A DNA stretch of 64,000 nt from Novosphingobium sp. SG707. Its GTDB lineage: Bacteria; Pseudomonadota; Alphaproteobacteria; Sphingomonadales; Sphingomonadaceae. A model generated the notes under the pieces. It saw only the letters and a list, made by a program, of their open reading frames with translations, searched no databases and was not told where the DNA came from. Positions 33,032 to 43,026 of the stretch are shown here, piece after piece. Every line of letters begins with the position of its first letter. Positions within the stretch are counted from its first letter, which is position 1. The translations under genes and the position numbers were made by a program. The DNA is taken from assembly GCF_012275515.1 (NCBI RefSeq), contig NZ_JAAZQL010000011.1, forward strand, positions 79,595 to 143,594, given 5' to 3'.

Positions 33032-35119
33032 ATGTCTAAGTCCATCATCTTCCTACCGGCAGCCAATCTTGCCAAATCGCCGGTCAATGTGCGCAAGCGG
33101 ACCGATCCCCGCGCCGATGCGGAACTGGAAGCCAGCATCGCCAGCCACGGTCTTTTGCAGAATCTGGTGGCTGTGCCAGTCGCGCGCAAGAAGGGGCAAT
33201 ATCGGATCACGGCGGGCGGGCGCCGGCTCGATGCCATTCACCGCCTTATCGAAAAATCCCTGCTTCCAGCCGATTACGAGGTTCCCGTTCAAATCCTGTC
33301 CAACGCCAAAGACGGGCGCGAGATCAGTCTTGCTGAAAATTTTGATCGCTTGCAGATGAACCCGGCTGAGGAATGCCGGGCCTTTCGTGATCTGCTCGAA
33401 GTCGAGGGCCGCACCCCGGCCGAGATCGCCAAACGTTTCGGTATTGAAGAGCGCTTCGTCCTTGGGCGCCTGCGCCTCGCCAATCTGGCCGAACCGATCT
33501 TTGACGCGCTCGAAGGTGACGAGATCACCCTCGATATTGCCAAGGCCTATGCGACGACCGCCGATACAGGCCGCCAGACAGCGGTCTGGGAACTGCTGCG
33601 CAACAGCTATTCGCGCGACAACGTTAATGAAATCAGACGCTCGCTCAACGGATACAGCTACCGCGCGAGCGATCCCAAGGCGCTGCTGGTCGGCCGCGAT
33701 GCCTATATCGCCGCCGGCGGGCGCGTCGAGGATGCGGATCTGTTCTCGACAGCCGCCGACGAGCGTTGGATCGATACCCATATCCTTGATGAGCTGGCCG
33801 AGGCCCGGCTTGCCGCCGAGGCTGAACTGATCCGGCAGCGCGAAGGGATCGGCGAGGTTCGCATCGTTACCGGCCAGCGCATTCCCTATATGGAGACCTA
33901 TGCGCTCGAGCCGCTCACTGGGGTTGCTGAACCGCTGACGGATGAGGAGGAAAACCGCAAGCAGGAGATCGAGCAGGAAATCGCCGTGATCGAGCAGCTT
34001 TGCGAGGACGCCGATTATGAGCCCGAGGCCGACGATGAAACGCGCTACACCGCGCTTCAGGACGAACTGGCCGCGATCGTCGAGCGGGTTCCGGTGGTTG
34101 CCCCCGAGCAGAAGGCCTCAGCGCTGGCCTATGTCATGCTGGGCGCCGACGGAACGCCGCATGTGCATCACCAGCTCTATGTTGCGCCGGTTGCCGAGGA
34201 GGAAGGTGATGGCGCCAAGGACGGCAACGAGGAAGACGGCGATGAAGAACCGGTCGATGGGGAGCAGGATGCCGACACCGCCGAGGATGATCGGCCTGCC
34301 ATCAGTCAGCGTTTGCGCGACATGCTGGCCATGATGAAGACCGAACTGCTCGCCGTCCATGTGGCAAGTGACCCGGCCTTCGCGCTCGATCTGGGCACGT
34401 TCATCATGGTGGACCGGGAATGCCGCTATGCGGCCTATGACGTTCCGAGCGAGCTTCGGGCATCCACTGCGCCTCGGCTTCTTGGCGATTTTAAGCCGGA
34501 AACATCGGCCGCTGCTGAATGGGCCAGACTGGATGAGGCGCTGGATCGGAGCTGGGCCGCGCATAGAGCCATCGAAGAGCGATATGATGCCTTTTGCGCG
34601 CTGGACGATGAGGCGCGGGCGGCCTGGCTCGGTTGGGCCATCGCGCGCACGCTCCATGCCGTTCCCGACGGTCGCAATGGTACCGGCTTCCTCAATCATC
34701 TTGGCCGCAAGCTTGGCATCGACGTCGCAGCCTGGTGGCGGCCGACGGCGCTGACCTTTTTCGACAAGCTCACCAAGCCGGGTATCCTTGCCTTGTTCGA
34801 AGAGATCGGCGGGGTGGAACTGCGGGCCCGCTACGCCGGCTCGAAAAAGCATGACCTTGCCGCATCGGCCGAGCGGCTGTTCAGCGGAAATGTCGTCGTC
34901 GAGCATAATTATCTGAAGCGCGCGCTCGCGTGGCTTCCCGATGGCATGCGTTTCACTCCGGCAGAGGCTGAAAATGACGGCATGATCTCTGCCGAGATCG
35001 AGGGTGGCCTGTTGATGGCGGCGGCTGATGAAGCCGGCGAGGTCGCAGAGAACCTGTCGATTATGAGCGATGAGGACGATGGCGCCGCCGACGACACCGA
35101 GCTCGTGCAGGCTGCGTGA
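33032..35119 (+). CDS. ParB/RepB/Spo0J-family partition-like protein
   Basis: A 695-residue protein. Residues about 1-100 form the ParB N-terminal CTPase domain (N-V-R-K-R-T-D-P, G-L-L-Q-N-L-V-A-V-P, Y-R-I-T-A-G-G-R-R), with the E-I-S-L-A-E-N-F-D-R box around residue 95, followed by an HTH (A-E-I-A-K-R-F-G-I-E-E-R-F-V-L-G-R-L). The long remaining part includes an acidic low-complexity stretch near residues 385-425 (rich in E, D and G). It is much longer than chromosomal ParB (about 300 residues), typical of the ParB-like proteins of large plasmids and ICEs. No parA gene is adjacent. A terminator-like hairpin follows. Confidence 0.92.
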   Translation: MSKSIIFLPAANLAKSPVNVRKRTDPRADAELEASIASHGLLQNLVAVPVARKKGQYRITAGGRRLDAIHRLIEKSLLPADYEVPVQILSNAKDGREISLAENFDRLQMNPAEECRAFRDLLEVEGRTPAEIAKRFGIEERFVLGRLRLANLAEPIFDALEGDEITLDIAKAYATTADTGRQTAVWELLRNSYSRDNVNEIRRSLNGYSYRASDPKALLVGRDAYIAAGGRVEDADLFSTAADERWIDTHILDELAEARLAAEAELIRQREGIGEVRIVTGQRIPYMETYALEPLTGVAEPLTDEEENRKQEIEQEIAVIEQLCEDADYEPEADDETRYTALQDELAAIVERVPVVAPEQKASALAYVMLGADGTPHVHHQLYVAPVAEEEGDGAKDGNEEDGDEEPVDGEQDADTAEDDRPAISQRLRDMLAMMKTELLAVHVASDPAFALDLGTFIMVDRECRYAAYDVPSELRASTAPRLLGDFKPETSAAAEWARLDEALDRSWAAHRAIEERYDAFCALDDEARAAWLGWAIARTLHAVPDGRNGTGFLNHLGRKLGIDVAAWWRPTALTFFDKLTKPGILALFEEIGGVELRARYAGSKKHDLAASAERLFSGNVVVEHNYLKRALAWLPDGMRFTPAEAENDGMISAEIEGGLLMAAADEAGEVAENLSIMSDEDDGAADDTELVQAA

Positions 35120-35127
35120 ATCCATCC

Positions 35128-35162
35128 CCGGGGGCAGGAGGTGACACTTCTGCCCCCGGTTT
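35128..35162 (+). terminator. Terminator-like hairpin after the ParB-like gene
   Basis: Stem CCGGGGGCAG (35128-35137) with its exact complement (35150-35159), followed by TTT. Placed eight bases after the ParB-like stop codon. Confidence 0.65.
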
Positions 35163-35354
35163 CAACCTGACCCTGGGCCGCAATGGCCATCCAAGGTCGA
35201 TTTCCAGCCATGCCCTTCTCCGCAAGCTTTGTAGCTTGCCGTCCCTCGTTTTTGTCGAGCGCAGCTCTGAGGGTTGCGAACGCTTCGCGCTCGCATGCCG
35301 GTGGGTGCATGCGGCGATGAGAGGTGAAGGGCATTGTGTCTTTCCGAGGTGTCT

Positions 35355-38300
35355 ATGAATGTTCCCCAACTTGTTCTGTTGCCGACAACCGACACGGCGT
35401 CGCGTTTGTATGCGGTTGCGCAGTCCCTCCACCAACGATGGCGCAGCGGCGAAACGGTAACGCGCCAGTCTCTCAAGCGTCTTATGATCGAGGCCTTCGG
35501 CTCTGACGATGCCGATGGCATCTGGTCGATGCGCGATGCCTATGACGCATTGGAAGCCGCCCAGGTGCTGATGCTCGCTTCGCCCGATTGCCCGTTGATC
35601 GGCGACGCGTCTCCGGCGGACACCTTTGCAAAGCTGACCGCTTTCGAACGCTCCCTGCCAACCCAGACCTATCGATCAGAGCATCAGGTGGAATTTCAGC
35701 AATTCAGCACGCCGCTCCGCCTCGCCTGGCTCGTCGCGCTTGCCGGGCAAGCGCGTCCCGATGATGTCGGGCTCGAGCCGTCCGCAGGCACAGGTATGAT
35801 GGCCGTCCATATGCGGCGCGCAGGCGCCCGCATCATGCTCAATGAGTTTGATGGCAGGCGCGCCGATCTTCTCGCCCGCATCTTCGATCAGGCGGTCACC
35901 CGCCACGATGGCGAGCATATCGACGATCTCCTCTCGGCCACGCCGCGCCCGACGCTCATCCTGATCAATCCGCCTTTCAGCCGCAGCGCCGGACGCGGCG
36001 TGGATCAACATGCCGGCGCCCGCCATCTGCGATCGGCCCTTGCCAGACTTGCACCGGGCGGACGGTGCGTGGCGATCATGCCGCCCAATTTCGCATCCGG
36101 CGGGGCGGCTGTGCTGGGCTACACCGCCGTCACCGAAATGGTGCCGCCGCGCGCGGAAATTACCATTTGCGGGCATCCCTACGCCAAACATGGAACGTCC
36201 ATCGGGGTAAGATTGCTGGTGTTCGACAAGGGTTGGGCCGGTGAGCCCCAGCGTTATGGGGCGGACACGATCGATGAAGTGCTGCCCCTTGTGCAGGCGA
36301 TACCGCCCAGACTGGGGCCGGGAAATCCGCCGCCTCCGCCCACGGCTGTGACCATCGCCCGCCCGTCACCTGCATTTCGTCCATCACCTGCCGCTTTGAT
36401 CGGCAAGACTCCGTCTCGTCGACTGGTGCCGCCATCCTGCATCGCAGCAGAAAGTAACCTGCCTGAACCGCTGGCCTATCAGGTCCTCGACGCGCCCCTT
36501 GCGCCCGGTGAGCCGGTCGGCATCTATTCGCCGTGGCGTCTGGCACGGATTGCGATCCCCGAGGTGGCGTCGCATCCTGATGATCTCGTCGAATCGATCG
36601 CCATGGCGTCGATCCCGCCGCCCGCGCCCACGCATCGCCCATTGCTCCAGCGCTGCGCGATAAGAGCGCTGTCGGATGCTCAACTCGAAACCGTCATTCT
36701 TGCAGGCGAGGCATTTTCTCGCGATCTGCCCGGAAGGTTTTTGCCCAACAGCGCCGGTGACCGTCTCGAAGAGCGGGCAGATGGCCATATCTATCGCACC
36801 GGCTTCTTTATCGGCGATGGCACCGGTGTGGGCAAGGGAAGGGCGGTGGCGGCCTGCATCTTCGACCGTTGGAACCGAGGGTATCGCAAGGCTATCTGGG
36901 TGAGTCGTTCCACCGCCCTCCTGGAAGATGCCAGAAGAGACCATTCGGCTCTGGGCGGGCTGCCCATCGATATCCAGCCGATCGACAGTTTTCCGCCTGG
37001 AAGCCCGATCACCATGACCAGCGGGATCTTGTTTCTCACCTATGCGGCCCTCCGTTCCGCGCGGCATGACAAGCAATCGCGGCTGCAGCAGATCATCGCC
37101 TGGGCCGGCGAGGATTTCGAGGGGATCCTGGTTTTTGATGAGGCCCATGAGATGGGCAATGCTGCCGGCACGGATAGTGAGTTTGGCTCTGCCCGCGGCT
37201 CCGAGCAGGGATTGGCCGGTGTTCGCCTGCAAAATGCCTTGCCGCGAGCCTGCGTGCTCTATGCATCAGCCACCGGGGCGACGAAGCCGGAAAACCTGAG
37301 CTATGCCTCTCGTCTCGGTCTTTGGGGGCCGGGCACTGCCTTTGCGGATCGCGATCTGTTCCTGTCCTCCATGGAGGAAGGCGGCGTGGCTGCCCTGGAA
37401 ATCGTGGCTCGCGACCTTAAAGCCATGGGCCTGTACACGGCGCGGGCTCTGAGCTTTGCTGGTGTCGAGTATGAGCCGCTGGTTCACAAGCTCACCTCCG
37501 AGCAGATCGCCATTTACGATGCCTTCGCGGATGCATGGGCCATCGTGCATCGGCATCTCGAATCGGTGCTGAAGGCGACAAACATCGTCGATCGCATATC
37601 GGGCGCGACCCTCAATTCCCGCGCCAAGGGATCGGCGCTCAGCCGGTTCGAAAGTTCCAAACAGCGGTTTTGGCTGGCTCTTTTGGTGGCCATGAAGATG
37701 CCGACGCTGCTGCCCGAGATCGAAAAGGAAATCGCAAAGGGGCAGGTCGCCGTTATCCAGCTGGTGACAACCGCCGAGGCCATTCTCGAGCGGCGGCTTG
37801 CCGAACTGCCTGCGGAAGAACGGGCCAACCTGTCTCTCGATGTCTCGCCTCTCGAGATCCTTGTCGAGTATCTGCGCCATGCCTTTCCCGTCCGGCAGAT
37901 GGCGGTGATCCGCACGAGCGATGGCGCCGACAGGTCCGAACCGATGGTCGATGCTTTGGGCGAGCCTGTGCTTAGCCAGGAAGCACTCGCCGCGCGTGAA
38001 GAACTGATCGAGCAACTTTGCGCCATGCCGGCGGTGCCCGCCGCGCTCGATACACTGATCGCCCACTTTGGCACCGACCGCGTTGCCGAAGTCACCGGCC
38101 GCTCGCGCCGCCTTGTCGTCAGACCCGATGGTGGGCAGGCCATCGAGAGACGCAGCGCCCGGGCCAATCTTGCTGAAACCAGCCTGTTCATGGATGGTAT
38201 CAAGCCCATCCTGGTCTTCAGTTCGGCCGGAGGCACAGGCCGCTCCTATCACGCGGACCGATCCTGCAAAACGGCGGACAAACGCCGCATCCACTTCCTG

Positions 38301-39635
38301 CTCGAGCCGGGCTGGCGAGCTGACGTTGCGATCCAGGGGCTTGGCCGCAGCCACCGCACCAATCAGACCTTTCCCCCGGTCTTTCGCCCGGTGGTGACCG
38401 ATTGCAAAGGTGAGCGGCGTGCCATCTCGACGATTGCGCGGCGGCTGGACAGTCTTGGCGCGCTGACCCGCGGGCAGCGCCAGACTGGAGGGCAGGGAAT
38501 GTTCGATCCATCGGACAATCTGGAAAGTGACCTGGCACGCGAGGCTCTCTCCCAGTGGTACCGGCTGCTCCACGGCGGTAAGCTGACCAGTGTCAAACTG
38601 GCTGCGTTTCAGGAAATGACCGGTCTTAAACTGGTCGATGATGAAGGCATTCTGCTCGAACGGTTGCCACCGATTCAGCGTTGGCTGAACAGGCTGTTGG
38701 CGCTGCGTGTCGCGGTGCAGGACGCGATCTTCGAGGAATATATGGGCTTGATCCAGGCCCGGGCCGACGCCGCGCGTGAGGCAGGTACGCTCGATGTCGG
38801 CGTCGAGACGATCCGGGCCGAGAGGATCGTGACATTGACCGACCAGTGTTTGCGGACCGATCCGCGCACCGGCGCGGAGACCCGATTGCTCCATCTCGAG
38901 TTGCACCTCAGACCTCGGGTGACGAGGTGGACCCAGCTGATGCGGATCTGGGGAAACCGCGAGGGCGTTGCCTTCTTGCGCAATGCGCGGTCGGGACGCG
39001 TTGCTATGGCGGTGCCTTCATGGTCGATCACCGATGAGGAGGGCCGTGTCGTTGCCATGCTCTCGCTCGAGCGACCGACCGGTTCCTCACGTATAAGCGA
39101 GGCCGATCTGACCGCGAGTCATTGGGTTTCTATCGAACCCGATAAATTTGAGACCCTGTGGGAATCGGAGTGTCAGGAGGCCTTGACCAAGGTCGAGATC
39201 GAAACCGTCCATGTCGCAACCGGCCTCCTTTTGCCCGTCTGGCACAAATTGCCCAGTGACGATGTCCGGGTGTGGCGGATCGACGACGGCGCGAAGACCA
39301 CGATCCTTGGACGGATTATCCATCCCCGCACGCTTGGAAAGCTGCAGGAGGCCTTCGGTCTGGACGGCAACGCTCTCGCTTTGACACCTGCTGAACTGCT
39401 GCGCTGCGCCGAAGCGGTGGAAGGCGTGGCCATCCCCGGGCTGGAAGGAGCCAGACTGGTAACGGCCTTGGTGAACGGCAGCCGCCGCCTCGAAATCCGC
39501 GACTATCCTCCCGAACGCCGCAACTGGCTCAAGTCCTGCGGCGCGTTCAGCGAGGTTCTCGCCTTCAAGACGAGGCTGTTTTTGTCGCCTAATCAGGCGG
39601 TTGAGATCCTCCGGGCGATTGCTTCGGTCCAGTAA
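35355..39635 (+). CDS. Methylase-helicase fusion of the strawberry-notch type
   Basis: A 1,426-residue protein. An N-terminal methyltransferase-like region has L-E-P-S-A-G-T-G-M-M (about residue 137) as S-adenosylmethionine loop and I-N-P-P-F-S near 203, the N-P-P-F motif of adenine-N6 methylases. Then a superfamily-2-like helicase of the strawberry-notch group: Walker A G-D-G-T-G-V-G-K-G-R (about 487-496) and D-E-A-H (about 594), with the C-terminal half including G-L-G-R-S-H-R-T-N-Q near 995. A large conserved protein of alphaproteobacterial plasmids and ICEs, probably modifying or unwinding element DNA during transfer or establishment. The ATG at 35355 is chosen for the N-terminus M-N-V-P-Q; an in-frame start lies at 35334. 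Confidence 0.88.
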   Translation: MNVPQLVLLPTTDTASRLYAVAQSLHQRWRSGETVTRQSLKRLMIEAFGSDDADGIWSMRDAYDALEAAQVLMLASPDCPLIGDASPADTFAKLTAFERSLPTQTYRSEHQVEFQQFSTPLRLAWLVALAGQARPDDVGLEPSAGTGMMAVHMRRAGARIMLNEFDGRRADLLARIFDQAVTRHDGEHIDDLLSATPRPTLILINPPFSRSAGRGVDQHAGARHLRSALARLAPGGRCVAIMPPNFASGGAAVLGYTAVTEMVPPRAEITICGHPYAKHGTSIGVRLLVFDKGWAGEPQRYGADTIDEVLPLVQAIPPRLGPGNPPPPPTAVTIARPSPAFRPSPAALIGKTPSRRLVPPSCIAAESNLPEPLAYQVLDAPLAPGEPVGIYSPWRLARIAIPEVASHPDDLVESIAMASIPPPAPTHRPLLQRCAIRALSDAQLETVILAGEAFSRDLPGRFLPNSAGDRLEERADGHIYRTGFFIGDGTGVGKGRAVAACIFDRWNRGYRKAIWVSRSTALLEDARRDHSALGGLPIDIQPIDSFPPGSPITMTSGILFLTYAALRSARHDKQSRLQQIIAWAGEDFEGILVFDEAHEMGNAAGTDSEFGSARGSEQGLAGVRLQNALPRACVLYASATGATKPENLSYASRLGLWGPGTAFADRDLFLSSMEEGGVAALEIVARDLKAMGLYTARALSFAGVEYEPLVHKLTSEQIAIYDAFADAWAIVHRHLESVLKATNIVDRISGATLNSRAKGSALSRFESSKQRFWLALLVAMKMPTLLPEIEKEIAKGQVAVIQLVTTAEAILERRLAELPAEERANLSLDVSPLEILVEYLRHAFPVRQMAVIRTSDGADRSEPMVDALGEPVLSQEALAAREELIEQLCAMPAVPAALDTLIAHFGTDRVAEVTGRSRRLVVRPDGGQAIERRSARANLAETSLFMDGIKPILVFSSAGGTGRSYHADRSCKTADKRRIHFLLEPGWRADVAIQGLGRSHRTNQTFPPVFRPVVTDCKGERRAISTIARRLDSLGALTRGQRQTGGQGMFDPSDNLESDLAREALSQWYRLLHGGKLTSVKLAAFQEMTGLKLVDDEGILLERLPPIQRWLNRLLALRVAVQDAIFEEYMGLIQARADAAREAGTLDVGVETIRAERIVTLTDQCLRTDPRTGAETRLLHLELHLRPRVTRWTQLMRIWGNREGVAFLRNARSGRVAMAVPSWSITDEEGRVVAMLSLERPTGSSRISEADLTASHWVSIEPDKFETLWESECQEALTKVEIETVHVATGLLLPVWHKLPSDDVRVWRIDDGAKTTILGRIIHPRTLGKLQEAFGLDGNALALTPAELLRCAEAVEGVAIPGLEGARLVTALVNGSRRLEIRDYPPERRNWLKSCGAFSEVLAFKTRLFLSPNQAVEILRAIASVQ

Positions 39636-39755
39636 CGGGACGTGTCGCGGTCATGATTTGCGAACGGGCCTCGATAGAAAGGGGGGAGGGGGAGTGAGGC
39701 GGGCGGCAGGAGCGATGGCGTTCCTGTCACCCTGCATCTCAAGGAGACAGTTTCC

Positions 39756-40952
39756 ATGGCGACTCTTGAGCCCATGAGCGACACGTCCGGCGTGTCGGCT
39801 CCCTATCGTATCGATGTGTCACGCGGAGGCATGAGCCGCCGGGTGTCGTCCGAATGGTTCTCGCGCCCTGATGACGAGAAATTCCTCTCGCTATCCGCGC
39901 TCCATGACAGCGTGCGCCTGCGGGCTGACCGGGCCTCCACCCGCATCGTCGAAAGCCGTTCGATTCGGGTTGAAGCCAAAAGCGACAATCCCGAACGCCT
40001 GATGCTGATGGCGCCGGGTGACGAGCGCCCGATTGCCCCGACCAACTGGTCCTTTGGCCAGATGGCCAGCCTCGTCGGCGCGCCTGCCTCCTATTTGCGC
40101 CAACTTCCGGCCGCCCTTGCCGGGATCAACCTTCAGCATGGCCTCATGACCCATCGCGGCGAACAGGTGAAATTGCTGCAGACAGACGGCGGCCGCACCG
40201 AACTGCGCGCGGCGACCGGCCCCGATTATGGCCGGATCTGGGACCATGAACTGGTGCAGGCGATCATGGCCTTTGCGGGCGATGGCGTCGGCGATACGCG
40301 CTGGAAGGTTCCTGGGACGATCCATTGGTCGAGCATGACCTACAACCCGTTCGTCGACATTACCAAGGAAACGACGACCCTCTACGCCTCGGACCGGGAT
40401 GTGTTCGTGTTTTTGGTCGATGACACCCATCCCATTGAAGCGGGCAAATTGCCCAATGGCGAACCTGATCTCTACTTTCGCGGGTTTTACGCCTGGAACA
40501 GCGAGGTCGGCTCGAAAACCCTCGGCATCGCGACTTTTTATCTGCGCGGCGTATGCGCCAACAGGTGCCTGTGGGGCCTGGAAAATTTCGAGGAAGTGAA
40601 CATCCGTCACTCGAAATTCGCCGCCGCCCGGTTTGCCCATCAGGCGGCGCCCGCGCTGGAGCATTTCGCGGATTCCTCGCCGCAGCATTTCATCACCGGC
40701 ATCAAGGCTGCGCGCGAACGCATCGTTGCGCGCAAGGATGAAGATCGCGAGACGTTTCTGCGCCGAAGAGGGTTCTCCAAAGCTGAGACGACGAAAGTCA
40801 TCCAGACCGTACTGGCCGAGGAGGGCCACCCGCCCGAGAGCCTCTATGACTTCGTCCAGGGCATCACGGCGGTTGCGCGTGCCCGTCCGCATCAGGACAG
40901 CCGCCTCGAACTTGAAGGCAAGGCTAAGAAGCTGCTCGAACAGGCGCTCTGA
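39756..40952 (+). CDS. DUF932-domain protein (YfjQ/YubP-like)
   Basis: A 398-residue member of the DUF932 family, found on plasmids, prophages and ICEs. Conserved segments include W-S-F-G-Q-M-A-S-L-V-G-A-P-A-S-Y-L near residue 95 and the D-R-D-V-F-V-F-L-V-D-D core near 215, with R-G-V-C-A-N-R-C-L-W-G at about residue 270. The family has no established function; suspected roles are in plasmid biology or anti-restriction. It follows the helicase gene by 120 bases. Confidence 0.9.
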   Translation: MATLEPMSDTSGVSAPYRIDVSRGGMSRRVSSEWFSRPDDEKFLSLSALHDSVRLRADRASTRIVESRSIRVEAKSDNPERLMLMAPGDERPIAPTNWSFGQMASLVGAPASYLRQLPAALAGINLQHGLMTHRGEQVKLLQTDGGRTELRAATGPDYGRIWDHELVQAIMAFAGDGVGDTRWKVPGTIHWSSMTYNPFVDITKETTTLYASDRDVFVFLVDDTHPIEAGKLPNGEPDLYFRGFYAWNSEVGSKTLGIATFYLRGVCANRCLWGLENFEEVNIRHSKFAAARFAHQAAPALEHFADSSPQHFITGIKAARERIVARKDEDRETFLRRRGFSKAETTKVIQTVLAEEGHPPESLYDFVQGITAVARARPHQDSRLELEGKAKKLLEQAL

Positions 40953-41052
40953 AGCCGCCGTCCTTCTCCCGCTTTTCCTGCCTTTCGCTTCCCATTCCGG
41001 CCTGATGCGCCGGGATGGCCCTTGTCATGATCTGTCATGAAAGGAGGCCGCC

Positions 41053-41265
41053 ATGCGCGCCCATTCGACCATTCCTTTGCAATCCTTCACCGTCGATGTC
41101 GCCTTTTTCAGCGACGATGATCCCTTCGCCACCGAAACCTACACGGTTCGGGCCACCACCTGGTTTACCGCGCAATTGCAGGCGCTCGAGCTTTCTGTCG
41201 GCAGCGCTTACGATAACGTGCGGATTCCGGGCCTCCGCCGGGCTGCTACCGTTCGGTCGGCCTGA
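41053..41265 (+). CDS. Small hypothetical protein of the mobile element
   Basis: A 70-residue protein with an excellent AAAGGAGG ribosome-binding site before its ATG. Composition suggests a small beta-rich domain (L-Q-S-F-T-V-D-V-A-F-F-S-D-D-D). No known domain. Confidence 0.6.
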   Translation: MRAHSTIPLQSFTVDVAFFSDDDPFATETYTVRATTWFTAQLQALELSVGSAYDNVRIPGLRRAATVRSA

Positions 41266-41420
41266 TCCGGGATCTGCGCGCCTTTTCATTCTGGCGCGGT
41301 CAGCGCAGCGCCTGGCGTGGCATTTGTTCTTCGCTCCTTCTGGATCGAAGGGCCGATGGTCGCCGATCCCATCGGTCATCGGGCTCGCGCGCTGCGCTGC
41401 CTGCCTGAGGAATTATCTCC

Positions 41421-42497
41421 ATGGCACAATATACGCTATCCCATCTCGAGACTGCCGCTTGCCTGTGGGAAGCGACCCTCGAATTGCGCGATCATCCACC
41501 AACCGATCCTGACGCAATCGCTCGGGCGCTGGCCATGCGCAAATCCTTCGACGCGCTGGGAACGTCGGCTCTGCGCTATGTCGTGGTCAATTGGGTGGAG
41601 GCCCTCGAAGCTGCCTGGGCCGCGAGCGAAGACGATTATCCGTTGTCCTTCGATTGGGACTTTGTGCCCCGTTGGATCGTCGAGACGATCGATTGGTCGG
41701 ATCCTCGAAATCCTGCCATCCGGGAGAAAACCCCCGCGTCAAATGCTGTGGAAGAGGTTCCGGCGCTATCTGACCCGGTTGGTTCCACGCCTGCCTGTGC
41801 GAGTCACCACGATCACCTTGCTCTGCTTGCCAGAGCGCGCGCAGCGCTTGAAACGCCTGATGATCTTGATGCCGCAGCCCTTGCAGCCTTGATCGGGGAG
41901 ATCGGTGTTTGCGAGGATGCTTTGAGCCTTTCGTCCCTTCCCTGGCCGATAGACATCCATGCCGCCGCGATTGAGCACAGGCATGGTACCAACCTCCATG
42001 TGGCGGTGGATGGCGCGTCCCTTGATGCGGAAATCGCGGCATTCTGCCGCGAATGGTGGAGTGAGATCGAGGATAAGCGTGATCACGAGGCTCTGAGCGA
42101 CGGCGAGGTCATAGCCGCCTATTTCGACCGGCATCCTTCGGAAAGTTACATCAAGGACCGGGTTCGCCTTGTTCCTGCCTCGCATCCTCGGACCGTTGTG
42201 GCAGAGACGATCGAGCAGGGGCGATATTGTGTGCTGTCGACCGCCCATCTGACGGTTCAGACCGCGCGGCTGCTCGATGAATGGGCAGCCTGGCCGCCAA
42301 CCGAACGGCCGATTGATATAGCCGCCTCCGTCTATGGCTGGTTCGTACCCACCCGGCTTCCGGGTCAGGCCCAGCAGGCCAGATTGCCGGATGACCTGCT
42401 GAAACTGATGGCCTTTGGCCGCGAACGTGCCTTTCGGTTTCTGTTGCTCGATTGCGATGGCGATAGCGCCGAAGCTCTGCCGGTTCATGATTGGTAG
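41421..42497 (+). CDS. Hypothetical protein of the mobile element
   Basis: A 358-residue soluble protein preceded by GAGGAATTATCTCC and an ATG. The N-terminal 110 residues are helical (L-E-T-A-A-C-L-W-E-A-T-L-E-L-R-D, then Y-V-V-V-N-W-V-E-A-L-E-A-A-W); the C-terminal part contains W-P-P-T-E-R-P-I-D-I-A-A-S-V-Y-G-W-F. I do not recognise a family. Position between DUF932 and DUF736 genes places it in the element's conserved accessory block. Confidence 0.7.
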   Translation: MAQYTLSHLETAACLWEATLELRDHPPTDPDAIARALAMRKSFDALGTSALRYVVVNWVEALEAAWAASEDDYPLSFDWDFVPRWIVETIDWSDPRNPAIREKTPASNAVEEVPALSDPVGSTPACASHHDHLALLARARAALETPDDLDAAALAALIGEIGVCEDALSLSSLPWPIDIHAAAIEHRHGTNLHVAVDGASLDAEIAAFCREWWSEIEDKRDHEALSDGEVIAAYFDRHPSESYIKDRVRLVPASHPRTVVAETIEQGRYCVLSTAHLTVQTARLLDEWAAWPPTERPIDIAASVYGWFVPTRLPGQAQQARLPDDLLKLMAFGRERAFRFLLLDCDGDSAEALPVHDW

Positions 42498-42657
42498 GTT
42501 GTTTAGCTGCCGGGACGCATACCGACTGATCTGCGTGCCGTTCGATCAAATTGCGCGGCTGGTCGGGGCAGGTGATGAGATTGCGCGCGGCGTCTCTGCG
42601 ATCAAAGCCTTTATTGATCCGCCGTGCGGGCCGCCGCCTTCTGCTAATGGCCCGTGA
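42487..42657 (+). CDS. Possible small protein overlapping the preceding gene
   Basis: A 56-codon frame starting 11 bases inside the preceding gene. The middle (Q-I-A-R-L-V-G-A-G-D-E-I-A-R-G-V) looks protein-like, but there is no Shine-Dalgarno sequence and no recognised family. Confidence 0.25.
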   Translation: MIGRLFSCRDAYRLICVPFDQIARLVGAGDEIARGVSAIKAFIDPPCGPPPSANGP

Positions 42658-43026
42658 TACCGCGAACGCACTTTCGTGTGTCGATCACCATGGCTTTCGA
42701 CCATCTTCGGCGGATGCCATTGGAACGTCTCCCCGTTCATCCCCGCTGCCTCGGCCTTTGCGCGGCTGCCGCCGCACCATCAGGCGCATCCCCTCTTTCA
42801 TGCCGCCTCGCTCTGCGCCTGGCCCTCTTTCTGTTCGGGATTGGCGCGGAGTTGCGGGGTGGCTGCGGCGGTTTGTGGGGCAGGCAGGGGGCTGTGCCGG
42901 TGGAGAGCGGTGCGCTGGCGGGCGGACGTACGGCGCATGGGGAGATGGCAGGAACCAGAGGAGAGAAGGGGCGGGGATTGTGTCGCCGGAAAATGGATTT
43001 CGAGCGACATTCGAAAGGTCAAGACG
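42658..43026. other. Intergenic region before the DUF736 gene
   Basis: About 370 bases with overlapping open frames on both strands but no supported gene. The promoter of the DUF736 gene probably lies near 42950-43020. Confidence 0.4.

Noticed and set aside
37266..38906. 546-codon minus-strand frame over the helicase gene
   Set aside because: Shadow of a recognised gene; no ribosome-binding site or family.
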